Part shown: positions 34,345 through 42,119 of the stretch, piece by piece | Layout: every line of letters starts with the position of its first letter | Position numbering within the stretch: the stretch's first letter is position 1 | Origin: Verrucomicrobiales bacterium | GTDB lineage: Bacteria; Verrucomicrobiota; Verrucomicrobiia; Limisphaerales; UBA11320 | Assembly (NCBI GenBank): GCA_016793885.1 | Contig: JAEUHE010000237.1 | Location: forward strand, 59,411 to 123,410 | Length of the DNA: 64,000 nucleotides | Reading direction: 5' to 3' | Program-made: the position numbers and the translations under genes | The notes under the pieces: model-generated | What the model was told of the DNA's origin: nothing | Seen by the model: the letters and a program-made list of their open reading frames with translations, nothing else | The model's database searches: none

Positions 34345-34493
34345 TTTTGCCCACGGACCACGCGGACCACACGGATCTGAGGAGACACCGCAACCCCGAC
34401 CGCGGGTGCGGGACGAGTGGCCGAGCCGACTGAAGTTACTGTTCTGCTGAATTCCCTCCGACTCCGTGTGTTCTGTGTGTTCCGTGGGCAAAA
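34345..34493. repeat. Long inverted repeat E
   Basis: A 31-base arm at 34345-34375 (begins TTTTGCCCACGGACCACGCG) and its near-complement at 34463-34493 (ends TTCCGTGGGCAAAA) match at about 26 of 31 positions, with an ~87-base spacer. Not found elsewhere in the window. Confidence 0.75.
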
Positions 34494-34630
34494 CTCTTCC
34501 TGGGAGGTTATCTCGACCTTCCTTTCGAGCCTTTTAGGAACCGCCGTGAGAAGAGTCCGATCCCCCAAAAGGGGCAGGCAGGATGGCAACGAACTTGATA
34601 CCGCTCGTTGGCGGTCCAGGGCCCGCAGGT

Positions 34631-36082
34631 TCAGCCCAAAATCTGGTGAACCACTTCTCCAGAAACATCCGTGAGTCGTATGTCCCGGCCGCTGAAGTGG
34701 TAGGTGAGCTGAAGATGATCCAACCCCAGGATGTGAAGGATCGTCGCGTGAAGATCGTGCATCTCCAACTTGTCGACCACCGCCTTATATCCCCAGTCGT
34801 CCGTCTCGCCAAACGTAAAGCCAGGCTTCACCCCTGCCCCCGCCATCCAGACTGTGAAACCAAACTCGTTGTGGTCTCGTCCGTCAGAGCCTTGTGCGAA
34901 GGGCGTGCGGCCAAATTCCCCCGACCAGACGACCAAAGTATCCTCCAACAGTCCGCGTTCCTGGAGATCTTGCAGCAAGGCCGCGATCGGCTGGTCCGTG
35001 GCGCGCGCATTGTCGCCATGATTCTGAATGAGCCCGCCATGCGCATCCCAACGATCAGCTCCATTCACACGCGGACAGGTCAACTCGATGAAACGAACTC
35101 CGCGCTCCACCATCCGACGGGCCGTTAAACATTGCTTGGCATAAATTCGCGTGGGGCCAAAGGTGGACTCAAAGCCGTAAAGACGCTTGGTCTCGTCGCT
35201 CTCCCCCTTGAGATCCAGAAGCTCCGGCACCGTCAGCTGCATGCGGGCGGCGAGTTCGTGGTTGGCAATCGCCGACTCCAACGAGTCCAGCTGCCCGGCT
35301 CGTTCCAAGGTTTGTTGATCCAGCTCGCGGATGAGGGACATCTTGACGCCCTGCATGCGCGGGTTCTTCTCGCTCGGACGTATGTTTGCCAACGGCGGGT
35401 CCTTGGCCTCGAGGACCGAGGCCTGGTAAGTCGCCGGAAGAAAGCCGCTGTTAAAATTGTCCATGCCTCCCGATGGAATCAGCCCACCGTTGAGCAGCAC
35501 GAACCCGGGAACATCCTGATTCTCGCTGCCCAACCCATAGGTGGCCCAAGCACCAATGCTCGGCCGACCCTGAAGCCCGGTCCCCGAGTGCAGAAAATAG
35601 TTAGCGCTCGTGTGCTCGGGGAATTTGGACGTAAGCGACTTGACGACACAGAGGCGGTCAGCCTGCTTGGCAACATGCGGGAACAACTCGCTCACCCACA
35701 AACCGCTGCGCCCGTGCTGCGCAAATTTCCAGGGTGACTTGAGCACTTTTCCAACATTGGCAAACTGAGTCTTCTCCAGTCGGCCCATCGCTTTGTATGG
35801 ATCCTCCCCATGATGCTTCTCGAGGAGTGGCTTGTAGTCGAAACTGTCCACTTGCGAGACGCCCCCATCCATGTAGAGAAAAATGACGCTGCGAGCCCGG
35901 GGCTTGAAATGGGGCGATCGAGGCAATAGTGGATTGGGTTTGGTTGCCCCGGCCCAAGCCTTCTGCGTCCCATACAACGCGGAAAACGCCACCGACCCGA
36001 AACCGCAGGCAAAACGCTTGAGCATCTCCCGTCGGCTGAGACAGGACCGAACATGCGAAGGCGAAATGAAGTCGGTGAGCAT
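34631..36082 (-). CDS. DUF1501 Tat-exported protein, module 2
   Basis: The 483-aa protein has a twin-Arg signal (LSRREMLKRFACGFGSVAFS). Family segments include VIFLYMDGGVSQVDSFDYKPLLEKHHG, LVVWSGEFGRTPFAQG, GRDHNEFGFTVWMAGAGVK and LHATILHILGLDHLQLTYHFSGRD. It follows its DUF1553 partner on the same strand with an 18-base gap. Unknown substrate; the fold family includes sulfatases and phosphatases. Confidence 0.92.
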   Translation of the reverse strand: MLTDFISPSHVRSCLSRREMLKRFACGFGSVAFSALYGTQKAWAGATKPNPLLPRSPHFKPRARSVIFLYMDGGVSQVDSFDYKPLLEKHHGEDPYKAMGRLEKTQFANVGKVLKSPWKFAQHGRSGLWVSELFPHVAKQADRLCVVKSLTSKFPEHTSANYFLHSGTGLQGRPSIGAWATYGLGSENQDVPGFVLLNGGLIPSGGMDNFNSGFLPATYQASVLEAKDPPLANIRPSEKNPRMQGVKMSLIRELDQQTLERAGQLDSLESAIANHELAARMQLTVPELLDLKGESDETKRLYGFESTFGPTRIYAKQCLTARRMVERGVRFIELTCPRVNGADRWDAHGGLIQNHGDNARATDQPIAALLQDLQERGLLEDTLVVWSGEFGRTPFAQGSDGRDHNEFGFTVWMAGAGVKPGFTFGETDDWGYKAVVDKLEMHDLHATILHILGLDHLQLTYHFSGRDIRLTDVSGEVVHQILG

Positions 36083-36100
36083 AATGGTGCGCTTGGCTTT

Positions 36101-39100
36101 CTACGGGATGAAAATGAATTCCTTGGCCCCCAGCAGTGCGTGACAAAGCTCGGTCCAAGCCGCCGACGACGACTCCGATGCCGAGGCGGCTTCGTCGCCG
36201 AATTGGCGAGCTTCCCGAAGCGCTTGCCGACACGCCGCCACCTCCTTGTCCGAAGCCGGCCGCGAGAACGCGCTCAGGAACAGATCCTGAATCCGCTCGT
36301 CCTCGGAGACACGGTCATGTTCACGCTCGCTGCGTTTCGCCCAGACCCCCGCCTGCTGATGAACAAAAGGATCGTTCATCAAAAACAGCATCTGGCCGGG
36401 AACGTTTGAAATATTCCGTCGCCCCACCGTGGTGAACGGGATCGGCATGTCGAAGGCCGTCATCATCATGGGCAAAAAGTTTCGGCGCGCCGCCACATAC
36501 ACACTCCGCCGTCCCGCGCCATCCAAAGGTCCGCGCTCGCTCCGCAGCCCGCGAGCTTCAACGAACTGGGATTCATGCAACGGAACCGAGACCCCATACA
36601 TCTTCGTGTCCAAACGCCCGGAGACAGCCAAGATCGCATCCCGAATTGCCTCCGCCTCCAGCCGACGCAAATTCATCCGGTGCAGAAGAACGTTCTCAGG
36701 ATCGCGAGCCTCCACCTCAGGAGCCGTCGGCTTGCTCGACATCGCAAAAGCACTGGAAAGCACGATCCGACGAATCAATAGCTTCATGGACCACTGATCC
36801 TGCTGGGTAAATGAAGCAGCCAGATAGTCGAGCAGTTCCGGATGCGATGGCCTCTGCCCTAGCCATCCAAAGTTGTCCACCGAGGGAACGATCCCTCGCC
36901 CAAACAGGTGATGCCAAACACGGTTGACGAACACGCGGGCGGTCAAGGGATTCGCCGGATCAGCGATGATCTCAGCCAACTCCAGCCGCCCGCTGCTCTG
37001 AGGAGCTGGAATCGGCTGCACCCCCGAGACGGCCTCCAGGAAACGCCGGGGCACCGTCCCCTTGGGGGCGTGATGCTTTCCTCGGACCAACAGAAACTCA
37101 TCCGTTCCATCGCCATCCCACATGGCGGGTGCCACTCTCGATTTCCAGATCACCGGCTGCAGCAGGGCATCGCGCTCAGCCAGGTAGTTCCTCAGGGTGT
37201 TGGCGAACGGAGCAGGCCACTCCCCTGTCGGACCGGACACCAGCTCCGGCCGACGCGCCAGCCAATCGGCCAGCTCGAGATCCTCTGGAGAGTCCTTGGC
37301 ACCCCCGGCCGCGAAGGACCGAATGGCCGAGGTGAGGCGCTCCTGATAGACTTGCGCCGCAGCCTCAATGGAAATCACATTGCTCGCCGATCGATAGCGC
37401 ATCAACTCCGTCAGATGCGCACTGGCCGACCACGGCTCCTCCGGCGGGGTCTCGGATTCCACCACCAGGGCGATAGCCGTATCAAACCCCGTCTCCGGAG
37501 AAAACTCGAGCGCCACCCGATGGCCCGAATACTCCGCTAGATTCTGGCTGACCCAGTGCCATTGATCCCGATGCTGCCACTCGCGCACTAAGGCGGTGTG
37601 GATCGGCCCGGTGACGAGGCGTTGAGAATCGACAACCGCCAACACCCTTCCGCCCCCCTTCACCAGATAGTGCAGCTTTCCTCCCGTCAGCTGAAACTTG
37701 GGACTGCGGAGCATGGCGCCATCACGCACCCACCCGCCATACATCGCCGGCTCCTGCTCCACTCCCGGACGAAATCCCATCGGGAACCAATCCTGATCAG
37801 CCCAGGCCGCGGTTCGGGACTGAATTCGGAAGGCAGGCGGAGCGTTCGAGAATCCCTTAGCCAACCTGAATTCGCCCCCGGACACGGGCCCCGCCCCGAA
37901 AGCGACTCCATCCACTCGCCACTGGCCCGGAGCCAAATTCCTGAAGTCCAGGACTACCCGCGCATCCGGCGCAGCCCCTACCGCCTCCCAGCCGGGATTG
38001 GCCTTGCCCCGTGGGGGAAGATTCCCCAAGAGCGCCACCGAAGCGAACGGAGAGAGCAGATCCGCTCGGTTGGAGACTGAACTCAGCAACGCGGCCGTCC
38101 AATGCGCCAACACCTCACCATCTAGGGAACGGGCTGCGGAAAGCTCTCGCAGCGACGCCGACTCAGGGCCCTTCAGGTCCGAGGCCTTGAGTGGTTTACC
38201 AGCCGATGGCGGAGCGTTCGTCCGTTTTCGCGCGACTTCCGCGGCGGTGATGAGATAGGACTTGAGCTGCGGAAGCGTGGCCAATTGAGCCTCGCTCCAA
38301 TGCTTCGCCAGGGTGGAAGCCGATCGGGAGCGCAATCCCGCCAACTGGCGGGCAGCGGTTTGCTCCGACTCCATGCTCTCAAAGCGGGCCAGCCGTTGCC
38401 CCGAGCTGATAAAGAAACCCGCCAAGGCATAGTAATCGCGCTGAGAAATCGCATCGAACTTATGATCGTGGCAGCGCGCGCAGGACACCGTCAGCCCCAG
38501 AAAACTCTTACTGAGCACATCGACTCGATTGTCCACCCGCTCCGTCTCGTCCAAACGCGTGTCTACCGGCGCGTGGATCTCCTCACCCAGAAAAGCCCAC
38601 CCCGTGGCCAGCACCGATTCGTTGAATCCAAGCTGGGGATGACGCCGCGGATGCGCAAGCAGGTCGCCCGCCAGATGCTCCCGCACAAACTCATCGTATG
38701 GCACATCCGAGTTCAGAGCGCGAATGACATAGTCTCGATACTCATAAGCGTTGGGAATGATGTAATCTCCCTCATGGCCTCGAGACTCGGCATAGCGCAT
38801 CAAGTCCAGCCAGTGCCTGGCCCATCGCTCGCCAAAGCGAGGGGAGCCCAAAAGCCGGTCGACCACGCGCTCGCGAGCGGCATCGGAGGGATCCTGAACG
38901 AACGCCTGTAGGTCGGCCATGGAAGGAGGGAGGCCGGTGAGCGCAAAATGCACCCGACGCAACCAAACCGCGGGTTCCGCGGGCGGAGCTGGCCGAATAC
39001 CTTCCTTCTCCAGCCGACTGAGCAAAAACTGGTCGATCACTCCCCGAGCCCAATTGGTATCCCGCACCGCCGGGACTGAGCCTAAAACGGGAGGCTTCCA

Positions 39101-39559
39101 GATCCAATCCAGCTTCGCCTTTCTCTGTTCCAGATCGAATCCACCGGGAATCGGGACCGCTGCTACCGCGTCGCCTCCTGGCCAATGCGCCCCGTCCCGG
39201 ATCCACTTCTCAAAATCGGACAACACGCTGGAGGGGAGCTTGGGCTTTTTGGGAGGCATGGTTAGCTCCGGATGCCGATGAGCCATGGCCGACCAGAGCA
39301 GGCTCTCGAGCGGCTTTCCCGGAACCAGAGCAGGCCCCGTCTCTCCTCCGGACAGCAATCCCGACCGGCTGTCCACTCGCAAGCCGCCCTTGTTTTTTTG
39401 AGACTCCGCGCTGTGACACTCAAAACAATGCTCCGCCAAAACCGGGCGGATTCTCTTCTCGAAGAACTCACCCTCGGACTCCACCCCCCACGCGCGGCCC
39501 ACCCATAGCCAGCAGCTGACCAAGACCGGGCCCAGGAACTGAATGGATACCTTTGTCAT
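36101..39559 (-). CDS. DUF1549/DUF1553 protein with N-terminal cytochrome-like domain, module 2
   Basis: The 1152-aa protein has a signal peptide and then a planctomycete cytochrome-type domain (~28-130): FEKRIRPVLAEHCFECHSAE with a CxxCH haem motif near residue 44, then LTMPPKKPKLP. DUF1549 (~170-390) has GERWARHWLDLMRYAESRG and a second CxxCH in [10 protein letters not shown] (~359). A variable beta-sandwich middle (~480-720) is followed by DUF1553 (~880-1140; LTARVFVNRVWHHLFGRGIV, LRRLEAEAIRDAILAVSG). Of the three homologues here, only this one retains the haem domain, suggesting it can take part in electron transfer. Upstream of DUF1501 by 18 bases. Confidence 0.94.
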   Translation of the reverse strand: MTKVSIQFLGPVLVSCWLWVGRAWGVESEGEFFEKRIRPVLAEHCFECHSAESQKNKGGLRVDSRSGLLSGGETGPALVPGKPLESLLWSAMAHRHPELTMPPKKPKLPSSVLSDFEKWIRDGAHWPGGDAVAAVPIPGGFDLEQRKAKLDWIWKPPVLGSVPAVRDTNWARGVIDQFLLSRLEKEGIRPAPPAEPAVWLRRVHFALTGLPPSMADLQAFVQDPSDAARERVVDRLLGSPRFGERWARHWLDLMRYAESRGHEGDYIIPNAYEYRDYVIRALNSDVPYDEFVREHLAGDLLAHPRRHPQLGFNESVLATGWAFLGEEIHAPVDTRLDETERVDNRVDVLSKSFLGLTVSCARCHDHKFDAISQRDYYALAGFFISSGQRLARFESMESEQTAARQLAGLRSRSASTLAKHWSEAQLATLPQLKSYLITAAEVARKRTNAPPSAGKPLKASDLKGPESASLRELSAARSLDGEVLAHWTAALLSSVSNRADLLSPFASVALLGNLPPRGKANPGWEAVGAAPDARVVLDFRNLAPGQWRVDGVAFGAGPVSGGEFRLAKGFSNAPPAFRIQSRTAAWADQDWFPMGFRPGVEQEPAMYGGWVRDGAMLRSPKFQLTGGKLHYLVKGGGRVLAVVDSQRLVTGPIHTALVREWQHRDQWHWVSQNLAEYSGHRVALEFSPETGFDTAIALVVESETPPEEPWSASAHLTELMRYRSASNVISIEAAAQVYQERLTSAIRSFAAGGAKDSPEDLELADWLARRPELVSGPTGEWPAPFANTLRNYLAERDALLQPVIWKSRVAPAMWDGDGTDEFLLVRGKHHAPKGTVPRRFLEAVSGVQPIPAPQSSGRLELAEIIADPANPLTARVFVNRVWHHLFGRGIVPSVDNFGWLGQRPSHPELLDYLAASFTQQDQWSMKLLIRRIVLSSAFAMSSKPTAPEVEARDPENVLLHRMNLRRLEAEAIRDAILAVSGRLDTKMYGVSVPLHESQFVEARGLRSERGPLDGAGRRSVYVAARRNFLPMMMTAFDMPIPFTTVGRRNISNVPGQMLFLMNDPFVHQQAGVWAKRSEREHDRVSEDERIQDLFLSAFSRPASDKEVAACRQALREARQFGDEAASASESSSAAWTELCHALLGAKEFIFIP

Positions 39560-39885
39560 CTCGCGAGATACCTAGCTAGAATCATGAGATAAAGACGCTG
39601 GCGGCGCAAGGGGACTTCAATGGAATCTAGGGGATTGTGGGGGAATCAGCCGCGACCACCAGCCGCGTCTTTTCGAATCCACCCGATGCCGCATTCCTGA
39701 AGCATCGCCCAAATTTGAGAGTCTGAAGCCACCTCGTGCTCCAGCGAGTGACACTCACTTTAGAGAAACACCGAAAAGAGGGGAGTTTTCTGTCGTTTTA
39801 GCCCGCTCCAGCGGCGGTGCGCAAGTTGCTAAAGAGACCCTGCAGTGGGATCCAAAACGGACCCCCTGCAGCAAAGGCAAAGACT
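39560..39885. other. Intergenic region between divergent DUF1553 (module 2) and EF-hand genes
   Basis: No gene. It should contain both promoters, but I see no clear -35/-10 pair. Its only marked structure is the hairpin listed at 39840-39871. Confidence 0.4.
39840..39871 (+). promoter_or_regulatory. Leader hairpin just upstream of the EF-hand gene
   Basis: CTGCAGTGGGATCC (39840-39853) and GGACCCCCTGCAG (39859-39871) form a stem with one mismatch and one bulge and a 5-nt loop, ending 14 bases before ATG 39886, so it would sit against the ribosome-binding region. Its role is speculative. Confidence 0.35.
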
Positions 39886-40464
39886 ATGTGCGTTAAGAAA
39901 CTTTTTCTCAGTATGGTGGCAGCACTTTCGTTAGCAGCCCCCAACCTCCAGGCAGCGGCAGAAGGCTCTCTGGACAACCTGGGACCGCCCCCCACCCCAA
40001 CTCCCGTGCCGGATCCCACGCCCGTCCCTCCACCGACGCCCCCTCCCACACCGCCGGCTCCCGGCCCTAGCTGTGGCAAGTTACCGTCGGTCTTGGCTAA
40101 ATTCGATGTGGATAGAAATGGCCGACTTTCGGCCGAGGAACGGGCGGCAGTGAGGGCGGCCTGCCAAGCACGACGCCAGGCATTGCTCGACAAATACGAC
40201 GTCAACCACGACGGCGTGCTGTCGCGCGAGGAACGGGCGGCGGCCAAGGCTGAGTGGCTGGCACAGCAGCAGGCGGAACAAACGGCCACGTTCGTAAAGC
40301 TCGACGGCAATGGCGACGGCAAGCTCTCTCTGGACGAATTTAAGGCGGGACAGCCCGATCTCAGCACGCATCGCTTAAGATGCCTCTTCGGTCGCCTGGA
40401 CCGCAGCCGCGACTCACTCGTGAGCCTGGAAGAGTTTCTCGCCCACCTGGAGCATCGATCCTAG
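39886..40464 (+). CDS. Secreted EF-hand calcium-binding protein
   Basis: 192 aa from ATG 39886 (MCVKKLFLSMVAALSLAA, a normal signal peptide); a GTG 23 codons upstream is less likely. A Pro/Thr-rich linker (repeated PTPxP) leads to four EF-hand loops: DVDRNGRLSAEE, DVNHDGVLSREE, DGNGDGKLSLDE and a degenerate DRSRDSLVSLEE. The first three retain the DxNxDG ligands, so calcium binding outside the cytoplasm is expected. No neighbour suggests a partner. Confidence 0.88.
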   Translation: MCVKKLFLSMVAALSLAAPNLQAAAEGSLDNLGPPPTPTPVPDPTPVPPPTPPPTPPAPGPSCGKLPSVLAKFDVDRNGRLSAEERAAVRAACQARRQALLDKYDVNHDGVLSREERAAAKAEWLAQQQAEQTATFVKLDGNGDGKLSLDEFKAGQPDLSTHRLRCLFGRLDRSRDSLVSLEEFLAHLEHRS

Positions 40465-40552
40465 CTCTGGATACGTGATGGCGAGCACGAACCACCCAGG
40501 CACCCAGCCACTAGGTTCCCTTCCGGCAGGTGATCTGGGCGAGGTTCAAAAT

Positions 40553-40590
40553 GCGGGGTCAGACTGGTTCACGTCCCAGCCTGACCCCGC
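40553..40590. repeat. Short inverted repeat GCGGGGTCAG/CTGACCCCGC
   Basis: A perfect 10-bp inverted repeat (40553-40562 and 40581-40590) with an 18-nt spacer, 88 bases after the EF-hand stop and before the next gene. It has no T-run, so it is more likely a REP-type motif than a terminator. Confidence 0.55.
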
Positions 40591-40646
40591 TGAAGTTTAG
40601 GTTCATTCACCAAGCCCTCTCCCCTCAAAAAATCCCCCCCTGAGCT

Positions 40647-41762
40647 ATGAAACGTTTGTGTCCGCTGCCCGCCATACTCCTCGGCACCCACCTGGCGGCC
40701 ATCGGAATCGCCTACTATTGCGGCTATCGCCACCACGGAACCCGAGATCATCAAACTTCAGCCTCCGTCAACGCTCCCTCCCCCTCGATGGAGCATCGTG
40801 GGGAACAACGCGATCCATTCGCCTCGGGTTTGGCCACACAAACCCCGGCAGCGGCCGCCGCGTCGGCCGGGTACCACCACAACCTGCTCGCTCATCTCCA
40901 ATCGACCGAACTCGCGATTCGCCATCTGAATGCGGACCAACTCCTCAAGGCCTTACAGGACCTCAACAACCGGCCGACCGGTCCCGAAAAGCTCTTTTCT
41001 CAGCAGCTCATGCTCGCCCGTTTGACGGAAATGGATCCCGCCTTGGCTCTGAGCGTCACGTCTCAGCTCCCTTCCCCGGAGAACCTCACGGGTGAACTGA
41101 GTGTTCTAAGCACCTGGTCACGTTTGGACCCCGCCTCTGCGGCCGCCTTTTTTCAAGAAAACTCGAGCGACTTCGGGGTGTTCGATGCGCGCCAACGCGC
41201 CGCCGCCCGAACCATCGCCGAGCAATGGTCGCAGACAGATCCACTCGAAGCTTTTGAATGGGCGAGCCGACTCCCCGAGGAGGTGCGCTTGGATGCCCTG
41301 GCGCCGGCCATCTCACAGCTCAGTTTGAACCAGTCTGACCGCATCATCGAGGCCATCAACCAACGAGAGCCGGGGGCGGAGCGAACCGAGATGATCGCCC
41401 AGGTGGCTGGGGAACGAGCCCAGCACGCCCCCCAACAGACCGCCGAATGGGCCACCAAGCTCACCGAACTGGAGGAGCGGGACAGCGCCACCGTCGCGGT
41501 GGTCAGTCGCTGGGCAAAACAGGATCTTCGAGCCGCCGCGCAGTGGGTTCGCTCCCTCAGCCCAGGAGCTTCCCGTGACGCCGCGCTGCGAGCCCTGCTC
41601 GACACCTCGGCGTTTCGACGAGATCCATCGGCCGCAATGCAGTGGACCGCAGCAATCCGGGACGAAGGTGTTCGTCGCGAGACGATCGCTTCCATAGTGA
41701 ACCGCTGGGAAGTTCTCGATCCGGACGCCGCAGCCGGTTGGACCAAAAGCCACGGACACTAG
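40647..41762 (+). CDS. Exported helical-repeat protein of unknown function
   Basis: The 371-aa protein has an N-terminal hydrophobic segment (LPAILLGTHLAAIGIAYYCG) that may be an uncleaved signal anchor, then a Pro/Ala linker and ~30-residue helical repeats from ~100 on. The repeats have the recurring pattern xWxxxDPxAAxxW/F (TWSRLDPASAAAFF, QWSQTDPLEAFEWAS, RWAKQDLRAAAQWV, RWEVLDPDAAAGWTKS). Proteins built from such DP..A..W repeats occur in many copies in Verrucomicrobia. Function is unknown; an alpha-solenoid scaffold is likely. Confidence 0.75.
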   Translation: MKRLCPLPAILLGTHLAAIGIAYYCGYRHHGTRDHQTSASVNAPSPSMEHRGEQRDPFASGLATQTPAAAAASAGYHHNLLAHLQSTELAIRHLNADQLLKALQDLNNRPTGPEKLFSQQLMLARLTEMDPALALSVTSQLPSPENLTGELSVLSTWSRLDPASAAAFFQENSSDFGVFDARQRAAARTIAEQWSQTDPLEAFEWASRLPEEVRLDALAPAISQLSLNQSDRIIEAINQREPGAERTEMIAQVAGERAQHAPQQTAEWATKLTELEERDSATVAVVSRWAKQDLRAAAQWVRSLSPGASRDAALRALLDTSAFRRDPSAAMQWTAAIRDEGVRRETIASIVNRWEVLDPDAAAGWTKSHGH

Positions 41763-42102
41763 TCTGCCCGCCGTGTAAGTCGCATTCCCACCATCCCTGG
41801 TGGAAGGCAGTGAGAGCGCCGTGATCGCCGTTTGACAAGGGCGGGAGGGTCCATCTCTCCCACCGGCATGGGGCCCAAAGCGGCAGAGGTCTGCCGCACT
41901 CCATATGGCGTAGTGCCCCGCCAAGCGTCATGGACTGCTGTAGCCCTCTACAGCCTTTCGGTCACCCCCGGAGGGAGGATCCCGCTTGCCCTCATCCGGA
42001 AACAGACTCACACCCCCAGTGGAGCCAACGCGAAGTGTTCGCTTGCACCAATGACCCAGAGCTGACACGCTAGAACTCAGTTGTCCACACTACCGTATCG
42101 TT
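41763..42102. repeat. Intergenic region with hairpin-rich element D
   Basis: From about 41785 to 41995 the DNA is a string of short palindromes: CCACCATCCCTGGTGG, GGGAGGG..CTCTCCC, GCGGCAGAGGTCTGCCGC (41880-41897) and CTGTAGCCCTCTACAG (~41938-41953). The segment 41880-41903 is an imperfect inverted copy of 41931-41954. Only one copy is in the window. The rest, up to the leader of the giant gene, shows nothing further. Confidence 0.6.
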
Positions 42103-42108
42103 AGGAGG
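42103..42108 (+). promoter_or_regulatory. Strong Shine-Dalgarno of the 3315-aa gene
   Basis: AGGAGG sits 11 bases before ATG 42120. It is one of few canonical sites in the window, supports this start and suggests efficient translation of the giant protein. Confidence 0.7.
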
Positions 42109-42119
42109 CATATCCGCTT

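Larger units (their letters stand above)
33989..34630. other. Repeat-filled gap between LamG lipoprotein and DUF1501 (module 2)
   Basis: There is no gene. The region holds repeat C copy 2 (34061-34310, reversed) and the long inverted repeat E (34345-34493); the last 130 bases before the DUF1501 stop show nothing recognisable. Confidence 0.6.

Noticed and set aside
40553..40590. GCGGGGTCAG inverted repeat as a terminator for the EF-hand gene
   Set aside because: The 18-nt loop and absence of a T-run argue against intrinsic termination; kept only as a repeat.
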